Shown: positions 1 to 7,554 of the stretch, piece after piece
Layout: every line of letters begins with the position of its first letter
Position numbering within the stretch: the stretch's first letter is position 1
Source of the DNA: Methanobacteriota archaeon
GTDB taxonomy: Archaea; Thermoplasmatota; E2; DHVEG-1
Direction of reading: 5' to 3'
DNA: 24,966 nucleotides
NCBI GenBank assembly: GCA_026394435.1
Contig: JAPKYG010000135.1
Coordinates: forward strand, 1 to 24,966
Notes under the pieces: generated by a model
The model's input: the letters and a program-made list of their open reading frames with translations, nothing else
What the model was told of the DNA's origin: nothing
The model's database searches: none
Program-made: the position numbers and the translations under genes

Positions 1-1
1 T

Positions 2-118
2 AAACGCGTTGAATTCAGTCTGAACGAAGGAAAAAACATCATCATAAGAACCACAACATTCACCGATACACAACGAGAGTTAATATCCATACTCAACGTT
101 GGCCCTCTTGGCTTTTAA
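2..118 (+). CDS. C-terminal fragment of an unidentified protein
   Basis: An open frame enters from the left edge (codons in phase from base 2) and ends at a TAA at 116-118, giving the last 38 residues of a protein. The visible tail reads KRVEFSLNEGKNIIIRTTTF followed by a short helix-like stretch ending in NVGPLGF. The alternating hydrophobic pattern suggests a beta strand or hairpin. I do not recognise the family. It is too short to be secure as a gene, although the absence of stops and the plausible residue mix support coding. The gap to the next gene's stop (119-209) is AT-rich and holds no visible gene. Confidence 0.4.
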   Translation, partial: KRVEFSLNEGKNIIIRTTTFTDTQRELISILNVGPLGF

Positions 119-209
119 ATACTATTGAAGATGGGTTGAAAAGAAAAATTATATGGCACAAATTAAAATCATCGCTTAGTATATTTTAGTAATAACCAAT
201 AATTTGTAA

Positions 210-1619
210 CTATGATCTTTGTGTGAATATTTTTTTAACCATTTGATAACCTTGTAAAAACAGTCTGAAATCATTAAATTTAACAGCATTAGTGAATGTT
301 CTAATCCAACGTTCTGGATTTAAGAAGAAATGAATATTTGCAATTTTGGTAAGTTGAAAAAGCTCTTCAGAAGTAAAATTTCCTAGACCAATTCTTTTGT
401 CAGGAATAACTCTATACTCATCAGGTCGTATTTTACCGTCATTCACTGCGTCTTGCCATAACTGAGATTTATAGGTATAATGAAACGCAAAGAATATCGC
501 TGCATCAAGGGGCAAGTGCGAAGCAAACCTAATTGTTTGGTTGATATGATCTCTGGTTTCAATAGGTGCACCAATAATGAAAGTACCTGTTGTCAAAAAC
601 CCCATCTCTTTCGCAAGATTCACAGCAAATTTAATTTCAGCAATTGTTAATTTTTTATTATAATAATCCAAAATCTGTTGACTTCCCGATTCGATACCAA
701 AGCTGATAATATCAGTCCCAGCATCACGCATTTTTTCAAAGATAACCTTATCAGCTGCAGCTGCTCTTGCACCAAATATCCAGATACGAAAATCAAATTC
801 ATTATCAATAATAAAATTCATAATCTCTAAAACCGTTTTTTTCCGAATCATAAAATTATCATCAACAAAAGTCAGAGTTTTATATCCTTTATTCGAAATA
901 TCTTCAATTTCCTTTTTTATATGTTCAACCGACCGAAAAGTACAATCTGGAATATAGGCATTTAAATTACAAAAATTGCATCGATTGACACAACCTCTTG
1001 AAGTGATTATCGATGTTAAACGACCTTTCGCAATCTTAATGCCCTGCATATAGCCATAATCATACTTATTTACAAGATGTCTGGAAGGATACGGAAGTTC
1101 ATCAAAATTCACCTTGATAGGTTCAGTTTTCGTATGAATAATATTTCTATTATTTTTATATACTATATTTGGAATAGAAGAAAAATTCTTTTTTCCTTCT
1201 ATAGCATCCATAATAGGATTAATTAACGTCTCACCTCTACCTATGACACAAATATCTGCCTTATGGTCTACCAAGGATTGTTCAGGTAAAAGAGTACTAT
1301 GAGGACCACCAACAATGAGAGGAATATCGGCATCAATTTCACGAATAACATTGGAGATAAACCTTGAATTGTCTTGTTCAAATGGATGACAATAGAGGGT
1401 CATACCAACCGCATCACAATCATTCATTGCTTTTTTACAGGTATCTCGAGTAAATCGTTCAGCATTACAATCAACAACAGTAACAGTATGTCCATTTTTT
1501 TCTAACATACTGGAAATATATAAAATTCCCAATGGGGGGAGATAGGGATTAATTGGAACAGAAAAATTTTCTGCAAATTCCATCCCACCAGACGCAGGAT
1601 GAATAAGTAAGACTTTCAT
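210..1619 (-). CDS. B12-binding-type radical SAM protein
   Basis: This 469-residue protein has the architecture of the BchE/HpnP-like radical SAM group. An N-terminal Rossmann-like cobalamin-binding-type domain (about residues 1-145: MKVLLIHP, VGMTLYCHPF, LIVGGPHSTLLPEQ) precedes a radical SAM barrel. The [4Fe-4S] cysteines are C210, C214 and C217 in RGCVNRCNFCN, and downstream barrel motifs follow (FVDDNF, ISFGIESGS, TGTFIIGAP). The usual DxHxxG cobalamin-ligand motif is not evident (VVDCNAE in its place), so base-off cobalamin binding is uncertain. Members methylate unreactive carbons or rearrange lipids and tetrapyrroles; the substrate here is unknown. It is transcribed divergently from the broken radical SAM gene at 1774. 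The coding region is more AT-rich than genes beyond about 4 kb. Family assignment is secure, function is not. Confidence 0.85.
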   Translation of the reverse strand: MKVLLIHPASGGMEFAENFSVPINPYLPPLGILYISSMLEKNGHTVTVVDCNAERFTRDTCKKAMNDCDAVGMTLYCHPFEQDNSRFISNVIREIDADIPLIVGGPHSTLLPEQSLVDHKADICVIGRGETLINPIMDAIEGKKNFSSIPNIVYKNNRNIIHTKTEPIKVNFDELPYPSRHLVNKYDYGYMQGIKIAKGRLTSIITSRGCVNRCNFCNLNAYIPDCTFRSVEHIKKEIEDISNKGYKTLTFVDDNFMIRKKTVLEIMNFIIDNEFDFRIWIFGARAAAADKVIFEKMRDAGTDIISFGIESGSQQILDYYNKKLTIAEIKFAVNLAKEMGFLTTGTFIIGAPIETRDHINQTIRFASHLPLDAAIFFAFHYTYKSQLWQDAVNDGKIRPDEYRVIPDKRIGLGNFTSEELFQLTKIANIHFFLNPERWIRTFTNAVKFNDFRLFLQGYQMVKKIFTQRS

Positions 1620-1662
1620 TTTTTCATTAATTTTAAATAAAAAGATGTATAAAGATATTTCG

Positions 1663-1670
1663 TATTTATA
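1663..1670 (-). promoter_or_regulatory. TATA box candidate for the radical SAM gene at 1619
   Basis: On the minus strand this reads TATAAATA, a near-perfect archaeal TATA box, about 47 bp upstream of the ATG at 1619. Initiation about 25 bp downstream would leave a leader of about 20 nt. No clear Shine-Dalgarno sequence precedes the ATG. A second AT-rich stretch at 1632-1640 lies too close to the start to be the box for this gene. Confidence 0.4.
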
Positions 1671-1743
1671 ATGTGACTTGACGTTACATTAATGATAAAA
1701 CTAAAAAAAATTTAAACTCAATGATTTAATTTATGACCTTTCC

Positions 1744-1750
1744 TATAAAA
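1744..1750 (+). promoter_or_regulatory. TATA box for a leaderless transcript starting at 1774
   Basis: TATAAAA is centred about 27 bp upstream of the ATG at 1774. This is the spacing expected if transcription begins at or next to the start codon, so the mRNA would be leaderless. No ribosome-binding site is visible before the ATG, which fits. Confidence 0.5.
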
Positions 1751-1773
1751 AATTAATTTAATTTTGGTAAAAA

Positions 1774-2956
1774 ATGAAAAAAGTAAACAAAAGAACCTTG
1801 ATAAAACAATTTTATCCGTATATGCAGGGCACTTCATTGAGACTTAAGTGGTTTTCATTATTAAAATTTAGAAATGAGCGACCACATTGGTTTAATAATC
1901 AGATTCGAATTAATTCTGCTTTCCCTCCCTATCCATCACAACCCTTTGATAGAATCGTGGATATTATCAAAAATCAAAAACGGCTGCCTCATACAATAGA
2001 TTTTGCGGTCACATCAATGTGCCCATATCATTGTCCACATTGTAGCTATGGTAAACGTAAGAAAGAAGATCTTAGCACAAATGAAATTTTAACGTTAATC
2101 GAGGAAATAAAAGACCTGGGAACCGCAATACTGGGAATCACTGGTGGGGAGCCAATGATTCGATCAGATCTTGAAAAGATAGTATCTGCTTGTTCCCCTG
2201 AGTTATCAACTATTCTTTATACCACTGGATTTAATGTTAGTAAAAAAAGGGCAAAAGAATTATATGATGCACATATAGATTCAATAATTATTGGAATAGA
2301 TTCAACAGATACAAAAATTCAAGATCAAGTACGAGGGGGAGAAGGGGTCACTGGAACTAGGAATACAAGCACTACAACTATGTAGTGAAATAGGAATCTA
2401 TACTGGAATTAATACAATAGCAACGAGAGAACGAATAAACAATGGGGAACTGGAAAGAATATATGATTTAGCGTGCTCACTTGATGTAGGCGAACTGAGA
2501 TTAAATTTTCCGATAGCTACTGGACGATGGGCTGGATGTACAAATAAACAACTCAAAGCAGAAGAACTCGATTTGCTTAAAAGCATACGAAAAAGACTCA
2601 ATAAGAAACGATCAGGACCAATTGTTACAACACTTGCAGAGTACGAATCGGAAGATTTTATGGGTTGTAATACAGGATATCAGACGTTATTTATCGATTC
2701 ATCTGGTGAGGTATGCCCCTGTGATTTTACACCATTGAGTTTTGGAAATATTAAAGATACACCTTTAAAGGATATATGGAAACAAATGGAAGAATATTTT
2801 CCAAGACCAAGAGCCGATTGTTTAATGAGAGAAATCTCCCATAAGATAGATTCAGAATTCTTTCCATTATCTCCAAACGAAAGCAAAAAAATGATACCTC
2901 ACTTAGACACAGAATCTCCCTATCCGAAAATATATAAAAAGTTAACAAAAAAATAA
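1774..2956 (+). pseudogene. Radical SAM/SPASM-like protein, frameshifted
   Basis: Two open frames make one protein. Residues 1 to about 190 are in the frame starting at 1774 (stop 2383-2385), and the rest is in the next frame, ending at TAA 2954-2956. The first part holds the radical SAM motif CPYHCPHC (C83, C87, C90) and GITGGEP. The second continues without stops from about 2345 and ends in a SPASM-like cysteine set (MGCNTGY, SGEVCPCDF, GNIKDTPLKDIW, then DCL). The break falls in a G-rich stretch with G5 at 2335-2339 and G4 at 2344-2347. Removing one G restores a read-through of about 393 residues, a normal size for this family. The 127-residue frame from a TTG at 2573 is only the distal part of the same protein. 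Whether this is a true pseudogene or a sequencing/assembly indel cannot be told here. SPASM proteins modify peptides or small molecules; the substrate is unknown. Confidence 0.8.
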
Positions 2957-2959
2957 TAA

Positions 2960-3832
2960 TTATGTAGGTTTTTTCGCAATAGCCGCGATATAGCGATGGG
3001 TTATGGGTAAACCCTTTTCAGTTCCATATGATTTATGAAATATTTCTCCAAATCGTTGTTTAATGACATCTGAATAGTGTTTGTCGATACAAAATTGATA
3101 ACCGGCAGCAGTGCCTGTGGTAATTAAAAAATCTATTGCATCCTCTCCATTTTTCGCATAATATGTTTTGTCGCCTTTCCATGAAGATAAAATCTTTAAA
3201 CCTGACAGTCTCATTCTTCTAATAAGAGATCCTTGTGTAGGGAGCCATCTCACATTCATTACATTGATCACAGAAGCTGGATGTTCAGCAACTGTGGAAA
3301 ATCCAGAAAGAACTACTTCATATACCGTAAATAGGCTATTATCAATAATCGCTAGTTGTCCATTTGGTTTCAGAACTCTAGAAATCTCTTTGATCATCGC
3401 ATACGGTTTTGACAAACCAAGCCCCCAAGCACAGGTAACAATATCCACACTTTCAGAAGGCTGTTCTTTTAAGAACTCAAGAACATCACAACAAACAAAT
3501 TGACATTTATTCCCATATTTTTTCTTTGCTATCTTCAGCATTTCATCAGAAATATCAACACCAGTTACTTCACCTATTAATTTTTCAGCCATCAAATTTG
3601 CGACATATCCAGTACCACATGTGAGATCTATTCCTTTACCACTCTTAGGAAATTTAATTCTGCTAATCATTTCCTTTGAAAACTTATTCATATGATCTGT
3701 CCACATATCGTCATAAACTAATGATATCTTGTTATAACTTTGAGTCGTCAGTTTTTGCTGATTATTTTTCTTTTGTAAATAAAGTTTGCAGATTTGAAAT
3801 CCCAATTTTATCCAATGTTTGCGATTCACCAT
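2960..3832 (-). CDS. Class I SAM-dependent methyltransferase
   Basis: This 290-residue protein carries a UbiE/ubiquinone-type methyltransferase core. Motif I is GIDLTCGTGYVANL (about residues 68-80), followed by the acidic ribose-binding strand VTGVDIS, then CDVLEF and the post-motif region ISRVLKPNGQLAIID. The N-terminal 60 residues are basic and helical, and the C-terminal part probably binds the acceptor. It converges on the broken radical SAM gene with only three bases between the stop codons. Together with the two radical SAM genes it forms an AT-rich group at the left of the window. The substrate cannot be inferred; small-molecule or lipid O/C-methylation is typical of the family. Confidence 0.8.
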   Translation of the reverse strand: MVNRKHWIKLGFQICKLYLQKKNNQQKLTTQSYNKISLVYDDMWTDHMNKFSKEMISRIKFPKSGKGIDLTCGTGYVANLMAEKLIGEVTGVDISDEMLKIAKKKYGNKCQFVCCDVLEFLKEQPSESVDIVTCAWGLGLSKPYAMIKEISRVLKPNGQLAIIDNSLFTVYEVVLSGFSTVAEHPASVINVMNVRWLPTQGSLIRRMRLSGLKILSSWKGDKTYYAKNGEDAIDFLITTGTAAGYQFCIDKHYSDVIKQRFGEIFHKSYGTEKGLPITHRYIAAIAKKPT

Positions 3833-3860
3833 TTTTTATCCTATATTGTTACATACTAAC

Positions 3861-3870
3861 ATTTATTTAA
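3861..3870 (-). promoter_or_regulatory. TATA box candidate for the methyltransferase at 3832
   Basis: On the minus strand this reads TTAAATAAAT, about 34 bp upstream of the ATG at 3832, leaving a very short leader. The rest of the 3833-4031 gap is AT-rich and shows no convincing gene. Confidence 0.35.
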
Positions 3871-4031
3871 CAATAAATCGAGGGAAACTAAAATATCTCA
3901 GGGTTGTATTAATGTTACGAAACGCAATTAGAAAATTATCGATTATTGGTTTAAAAAACAATATTTTAATACTCTCTTGATGTATATAGCATTCGAATCC
4001 ATGTAAGTTTTATTCCTGTACGTGACCATCT

Positions 4032-4658
4032 ATGAATGCTTATAAGAAAAAAACTGTTATTGCTACCCTTGCTATTTTCTGTGTAAAAAAGATATCAAAT
4101 TTATTCTGGGAGATTGCAGACACTTGGTCATATAAAAACAATAAAATCGCACAACGTTATAACAACTCCATCGAGGAAGAATATCAAAAAGAATGTAAAA
4201 CCTATGGCTTGTCATCGAATTCCAAGGTGCTCCATATCGGATGCGGTGCGTATCCACTCACCGATATCGTGCTTGCACAGAGCTGTTCAGGTGCTCTCGT
4301 CGGTATTGATAAAAACCCTGTGGCAGTACATCGTGCACAAGAACTCTTACAACGGCGTCATCTACAAAACAGAATAACTGTTCAACATGGAAACGGAACA
4401 GAGTTTCCTGTAAATGATTTTGATTTGATTCTCATATCAAGTTGCTCGTTACCCAAAGTGCAGATTTTGGAGCATTTATTTAAAAACGCGAAACACCAAA
4501 GCACGATAATTGTTCGGGAGGTAAGCATCGCTACTGCTGATATCCTTCACTGTATTAACGCCCACCCTGAAATTGAGATAATTCAACAAATGCATCATAC
4601 CCCATTTCCTTTTTATGGACCGTTAGGATGGGATACGTTCTATTTACGAAAGAATTAA
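4032..4658 (+). CDS. Nicotianamine-synthase-like SAM-binding protein (copy 1)
   Basis: A 208-residue protein with a Rossmann SAM-binding core. VLHIGCGAYPLTDIVLAQ (about 66-83) matches the form of the nicotianamine synthase (NAS) glycine-rich loop (V-GSGPLPLTSIVLA). GIDKNPVAVHRA follows as the acidic second strand, then DLILISSCSLPK and QILEHL resemble the NAS segment with K-x-IEHL. NAS enzymes transfer the 3-amino-3-carboxypropyl group of SAM, whereas ordinary methyltransferases share the fold, so either chemistry is possible. The protein is shorter than plant NAS and lacks its full N-terminal domain. It lies 55 bp upstream of a UbiA prenyltransferase on the same strand, probably in one transcription unit. 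A paralogue at 9511 sits near the second UbiA gene. The fold is confident, the NAS-like label moderate. Confidence 0.65.
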   Translation: MNAYKKKTVIATLAIFCVKKISNLFWEIADTWSYKNNKIAQRYNNSIEEEYQKECKTYGLSSNSKVLHIGCGAYPLTDIVLAQSCSGALVGIDKNPVAVHRAQELLQRRHLQNRITVQHGNGTEFPVNDFDLILISSCSLPKVQILEHLFKNAKHQSTIIVREVSIATADILHCINAHPEIEIIQQMHHTPFPFYGPLGWDTFYLRKN

Positions 4659-4713
4659 GAAAACGTTTTTTAGCTGCAAACATCTACCAGGTATCAACCT
4701 CGAAGGGTGGTTA

Positions 4714-5766
4714 ATGGAACAAATAGCAGAATCAAAAAAAGAATTTTTTCTCACCAGGCCGGTTCAGTTTCTCATCCACTGGCGTCCATTTCCCCCCTAT
4801 GAACTGATCTGTTATGTCCTGATGTTTGCAGGAGCAACAATGTTTGCCTGGGCAACGATGTTTACCGATGGTATTTACCTGTTTTCTATTGAAATAATCA
4901 AACCTATCTTTTTGACCATTGCGACCTTATATTCAGGTTTTTTCGCTGCGCTTATCTGGAATGATATCACCGATAAGGACATCGATATTGTCGTCCATCC
5001 CACCAGAGCTATTCCGAGTGGACACATAAGCTCAAAAAAATTCTTTGCGATCGCCCTTGTTTTTTCTGCACTTACCTTTCTTTTCGCTGTTCTCACAAGT
5101 CCCTGGTGTCTTCTTCTTGTCGGAGTGACTGCGTTGTTTGTCGCTGTCCATAATAAATATCTCAAGAAAATCATCAAACTGCCTGCGTATTCAGAAATCT
5201 TTACTCCTGTTCAGTGGCTTGCTGTCCCGCTTTTCGGGTTCTTCGCAATCTTTACCGCGTTGCCAGCAACAGGAGATATCAACCTTTCAGTTCCCGTGCT
5301 CGGGTATCTCTCTATTCACCGCGCTCAGCTCCTCCCGATGTTTCTGCTTGTTTTATTCACGTATTTCGCTGATGATGCACACGACCTTGCAGAAGGGATT
5401 CATGATGTGGAAGGAGACCGTAGGCTCGGGGTGAAAACCTACGCAACCTCGTTTGGGCAGAAAAACGCAGCAAAAATCTCCTTTTGTATGTTATTCATCT
5501 CAGGGATCCTTGGAATTCTGCTTTGGTTCTTTACTGTTCTTTCGCTTATCTTTCTCATTCCCTTCGTCATTCTTTGGTTCTATACACTTGACCAATCCTA
5601 CCAACTTATAAAAACAGCGGATGATCTTCAAAGAAAACATATGGGAAAAATCATGGGTAAAAAAGGATATGATTACCTGTTGTTCTCCTTTTCGTTAATC
5701 TTTCTTGACGTATTCCTACAACTGATAAACGCGGAATATCTCCACTGGATTAACTCAATAGTTTAG
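4714..5766 (+). CDS. UbiA-family membrane prenyltransferase (copy 1)
   Basis: An integral membrane protein of 350 residues with about eight or nine hydrophobic segments and both Asp-rich motifs of the UbiA superfamily. The first is NDITDKDID (83-91), which binds Mg-diphosphate, followed by the conserved basic PTRAIPSGHIS. The second is DVEGDRR (231-237), followed by GVKTYATSFG. UbiA enzymes attach a prenyl chain from a prenyl diphosphate to an aromatic ring, a glycerol ether or another acceptor in the membrane. The polar stretch DDAHDLAEGIHD directly before motif 2 is distinctive. A GGGTGG ribosome-binding site precedes the ATG by three bases. The 3' end overlaps the convergent carbamoyltransferase gene by 17 bp. 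Acceptor unknown: it could make a quinone-like molecule, a lipid (digeranylgeranylglyceryl phosphate synthase belongs to this family) or a pigment. Confidence 0.85.
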   Translation: MEQIAESKKEFFLTRPVQFLIHWRPFPPYELICYVLMFAGATMFAWATMFTDGIYLFSIEIIKPIFLTIATLYSGFFAALIWNDITDKDIDIVVHPTRAIPSGHISSKKFFAIALVFSALTFLFAVLTSPWCLLLVGVTALFVAVHNKYLKKIIKLPAYSEIFTPVQWLAVPLFGFFAIFTALPATGDINLSVPVLGYLSIHRAQLLPMFLLVLFTYFADDAHDLAEGIHDVEGDRRLGVKTYATSFGQKNAAKISFCMLFISGILGILLWFFTVLSLIFLIPFVILWFYTLDQSYQLIKTADDLQRKHMGKIMGKKGYDYLLFSFSLIFLDVFLQLINAEYLHWINSIV

Positions 5767-6667
5767 TAAGCAATGCCATTTGTGCCCACAGACGATTCTC
5801 CGCTTCATCAATGACAACGGATTTCTGTCCATGCGCAACGTCTATCGTGACTTCTTCGCCATAGTAAATTGGCATGCAATGCATGAAGATCACATCAGGT
5901 TTTGCTTTCTTCATTATTTCTTGAGTGACCACATAGTTGGAGAGATCCGTACGTCGTTGTTGTCGTTCATGTTCGAACCAAAACGAAACATGGGTGTCGG
6001 TTGCAATCACATCAGTTTGTGCGACCGCGTTGAGATCCTCGGTAATAGTGACGGTATGGTTTTTCTTCCAAGCGATATCTTTTGATCGTGTGGCATAATA
6101 CTCATTTGGCCAATATTTCTTCGGGGAGATTACCGTTACATTCATTCCAGTTAATGTGCACCCTAAGAGATATGAATGCGCGAGATTATCGTCTCCATCA
6201 CCAACAAACGTAAAGGTGAGACCTTCAAGTCGTCCTTTTTTTTCTTTTATGGTCATAAGATCAGCAAGGATCTGACAGGGGTGTTCCTCTCGGTCAAGCC
6301 CGTTAATCACCGGTACTGTTGCATGCGCAGCCAATTCTTCTAAATAGAGGGTGTTGATTGGCCGGTACATTATTGCATCGACATACCTGGATAACACCCG
6401 TGCGATATCTCCAGGGGATTCTCGCTGCCCTATCCCCATCTCACCGCCTGTAAGAAAGATCGCATGGCCACCTAACAACGTCATTCCAACCTCAAAAGAG
6501 AGTCTTGTTCGTGTTGATTGGCGCTCAAAAATCATGGCAAGTGTTTTTCCTTGTAAATCATTGAACTGCTTTCCTGCTTTTACATCATGCTTCAATTTAA
6601 TTCCAAGATCGATGATTTCTTCAATTTCCTCTGCAACATCAAGAATGGAAAGAATATTTTTTTTCAT
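5750..6667 (-). CDS. argF: Ornithine carbamoyltransferase-like protein
   Basis: Aspartate/ornithine transcarbamylase fold, 305 residues from the chosen start, the usual OTC length. Carbamoyl-phosphate motifs are intact: FERQSTRTRLSFE (STRTR at 51-55), DREEHPCQILADL (HPCQ at 129-132), VGDGDDNLAHS and MHCMP (263-266). OTC makes citrulline from ornithine and carbamoyl phosphate in arginine synthesis. The frame is open to 6757, but I start at the ATG ending at 6667. Homology begins there (MKKNILSILD), and a TATA-like box at 6697-6705 lies inside the longer version. The ornithine-side loop, normally D-x-W-V-S-M-G, reads DTHVSFWFE, and HCLP-A-x-R/H reads HCMPIYYG. The amino-acid substrate may therefore differ. 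No other arginine genes are nearby; the neighbours are prenyl and methyl transfer genes. The family is secure, the exact reaction less so. Confidence 0.75.
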   Translation of the reverse strand: MKKNILSILDVAEEIEEIIDLGIKLKHDVKAGKQFNDLQGKTLAMIFERQSTRTRLSFEVGMTLLGGHAIFLTGGEMGIGQRESPGDIARVLSRYVDAIMYRPINTLYLEELAAHATVPVINGLDREEHPCQILADLMTIKEKKGRLEGLTFTFVGDGDDNLAHSYLLGCTLTGMNVTVISPKKYWPNEYYATRSKDIAWKKNHTVTITEDLNAVAQTDVIATDTHVSFWFEHERQQRRTDLSNYVVTQEIMKKAKPDVIFMHCMPIYYGEEVTIDVAHGQKSVVIDEAENRLWAQMALLTKLLS

Positions 6668-6696
6668 AAGATGGACGCTAGGAAACCAGCTGGAGT

Positions 6697-6705
6697 TTAT
6701 TAAAA
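6697..6705 (-). promoter_or_regulatory. TATA box candidate for the carbamoyltransferase gene
   Basis: On the minus strand the region reads TTTTAATAA, about 34 bp upstream of the ATG at 6667. Its position argues for that start rather than the in-frame start at 6757, which lies upstream of the box. Confidence 0.45.
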
Positions 6706-6774
6706 TTATCTTATCGTGGTATCTGCTAGCCTTCTGAAGTAATACGACTAAAAGCAAAAAAAACTATCAATTGG

Positions 6775-7377
6775 TTATTTTATTGCGGTGGTAACATATC
6801 GATAGGGATATTTCTTTGGGAAAAAAACCTTTATTTCATGGAAACCTACATCCTGTATCGCAAGTTGCATTTTATCGGCAGTAAGATGATGGGTTTTTCC
6901 AACCAACATTTTTTCGATTTTTATAAATAGATTTGATAGAAACGTATTTGGATGCCATATCTCAATAATAAATATTCTCCCTTGTTTTTTCAAAATTCGA
7001 AAAACCTCCCGCAATACGACCTGTTGTTTGGTTTTATAAATGTGGTGTACCGTATTTACGAGAATCGCAAGGGTAAAAGTCTCATCTTTCAGAGGAAATG
7101 TTGTCACATCCCCTTGGACGACAGACAATGTTGGATCCTTTACTTTTTGAAGCATACTGCGAGAGAGATCGATAACCATGATATCATCGTTCTGTTTCTT
7201 GCTCCGAAGCACCTTGGCAATTAATCCGGTTCCCCCGCCAACGTCGATTATTTTTTCCTCCGGTTCAAGAGTTAAATACTCATTTATGATAAAACACGCA
7301 CTTGAGTAGTCCTCCCAGATATGTTTCTCAACAAAATTGTATAACATTGCAGTTTTATCAAACGAGGCGCGAGTCAT
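6775..7377 (-). CDS. UbiE-like class I methyltransferase
   Basis: This 200-residue SAM-dependent methyltransferase has motif I IIDVGGGTGLIAKVL (about 43-57), the second-strand acidic residue in MVIDLS, VVQGDVTTFPLKDETF, and the post-motif sequence EVFRILKKQGRIFIIEIW. The length and the LVNTVHHI segment are typical of the UbiE/ArsM-type methyltransferase group. The substrate is not visible in the sequence. The gene sits between the carbamoyltransferase and the second UbiA operon and is divergent from the latter. A role in methylating a prenylated ring, as MenG/UbiE does for quinones, would fit the neighbours but is inference. Confidence 0.75.
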   Translation of the reverse strand: MTRASFDKTAMLYNFVEKHIWEDYSSACFIINEYLTLEPEEKIIDVGGGTGLIAKVLRSKKQNDDIMVIDLSRSMLQKVKDPTLSVVQGDVTTFPLKDETFTLAILVNTVHHIYKTKQQVVLREVFRILKKQGRIFIIEIWHPNTFLSNLFIKIEKMLVGKTHHLTADKMQLAIQDVGFHEIKVFFPKKYPYRYVTTAIK

Positions 7378-7407
7378 TTTTTATCCTGCTGCTTGGAAAG
7401 GATATGC

Positions 7408-7417
7408 TTTTTAAATA
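7408..7417 (-). promoter_or_regulatory. TATA box candidate for the methyltransferase at 7377
   Basis: On the minus strand this reads TTATTTAAAA, about 35 bp upstream of the ATG at 7377, giving a short leader. It lies in the 177-bp divergent spacer shared with the UbiA gene at 7555. Confidence 0.4.
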
Positions 7418-7507
7418 ACTTCGCTGTTTTCATCAGCCCTCTCCCTGTGTTTTTCAATGTATCAAAGAATCAAATTTAGGATAAGATGAGTCGCTTCATG
7501 TTAAAGG

Positions 7508-7515
7508 TTTAAATG
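7508..7515 (+). promoter_or_regulatory. TATA box candidate for the UbiA-SDR-NAS-like operon
   Basis: TTTAAATG is about 44 bp upstream of the GTG start at 7555. Initiation about 25 bp downstream leaves a leader of about 20 nt containing GAGG at 7543-7546, eight bases before the GTG. That ribosome-binding site supports GTG as the true start. Confidence 0.4.
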
Positions 7516-7554
7516 TAATGATTCTCATTCCTTGTTCATTGCGAGGCTGCATAG

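Noticed and set aside
2573..2956. Independent 127-residue gene starting at TTG 2573
   Set aside because: It is the in-phase distal part of the frameshifted radical SAM gene; coding sequence continues upstream to about 2345.
3912..3980. 22-codon open frame (MLRNAIRKLSII...) as a possible precursor peptide for the radical SAM genes
   Set aside because: It has no ribosome-binding site or suitable TATA spacing and no Cys or leader-like motif, and such short frames are expected by chance in AT-rich spacers.
6668..6757. 30-residue N-terminal extension of the carbamoyltransferase
   Set aside because: The extension has no family similarity and covers the TATA-like box at 6697-6705. The ATG at 6667 gives the normal length.
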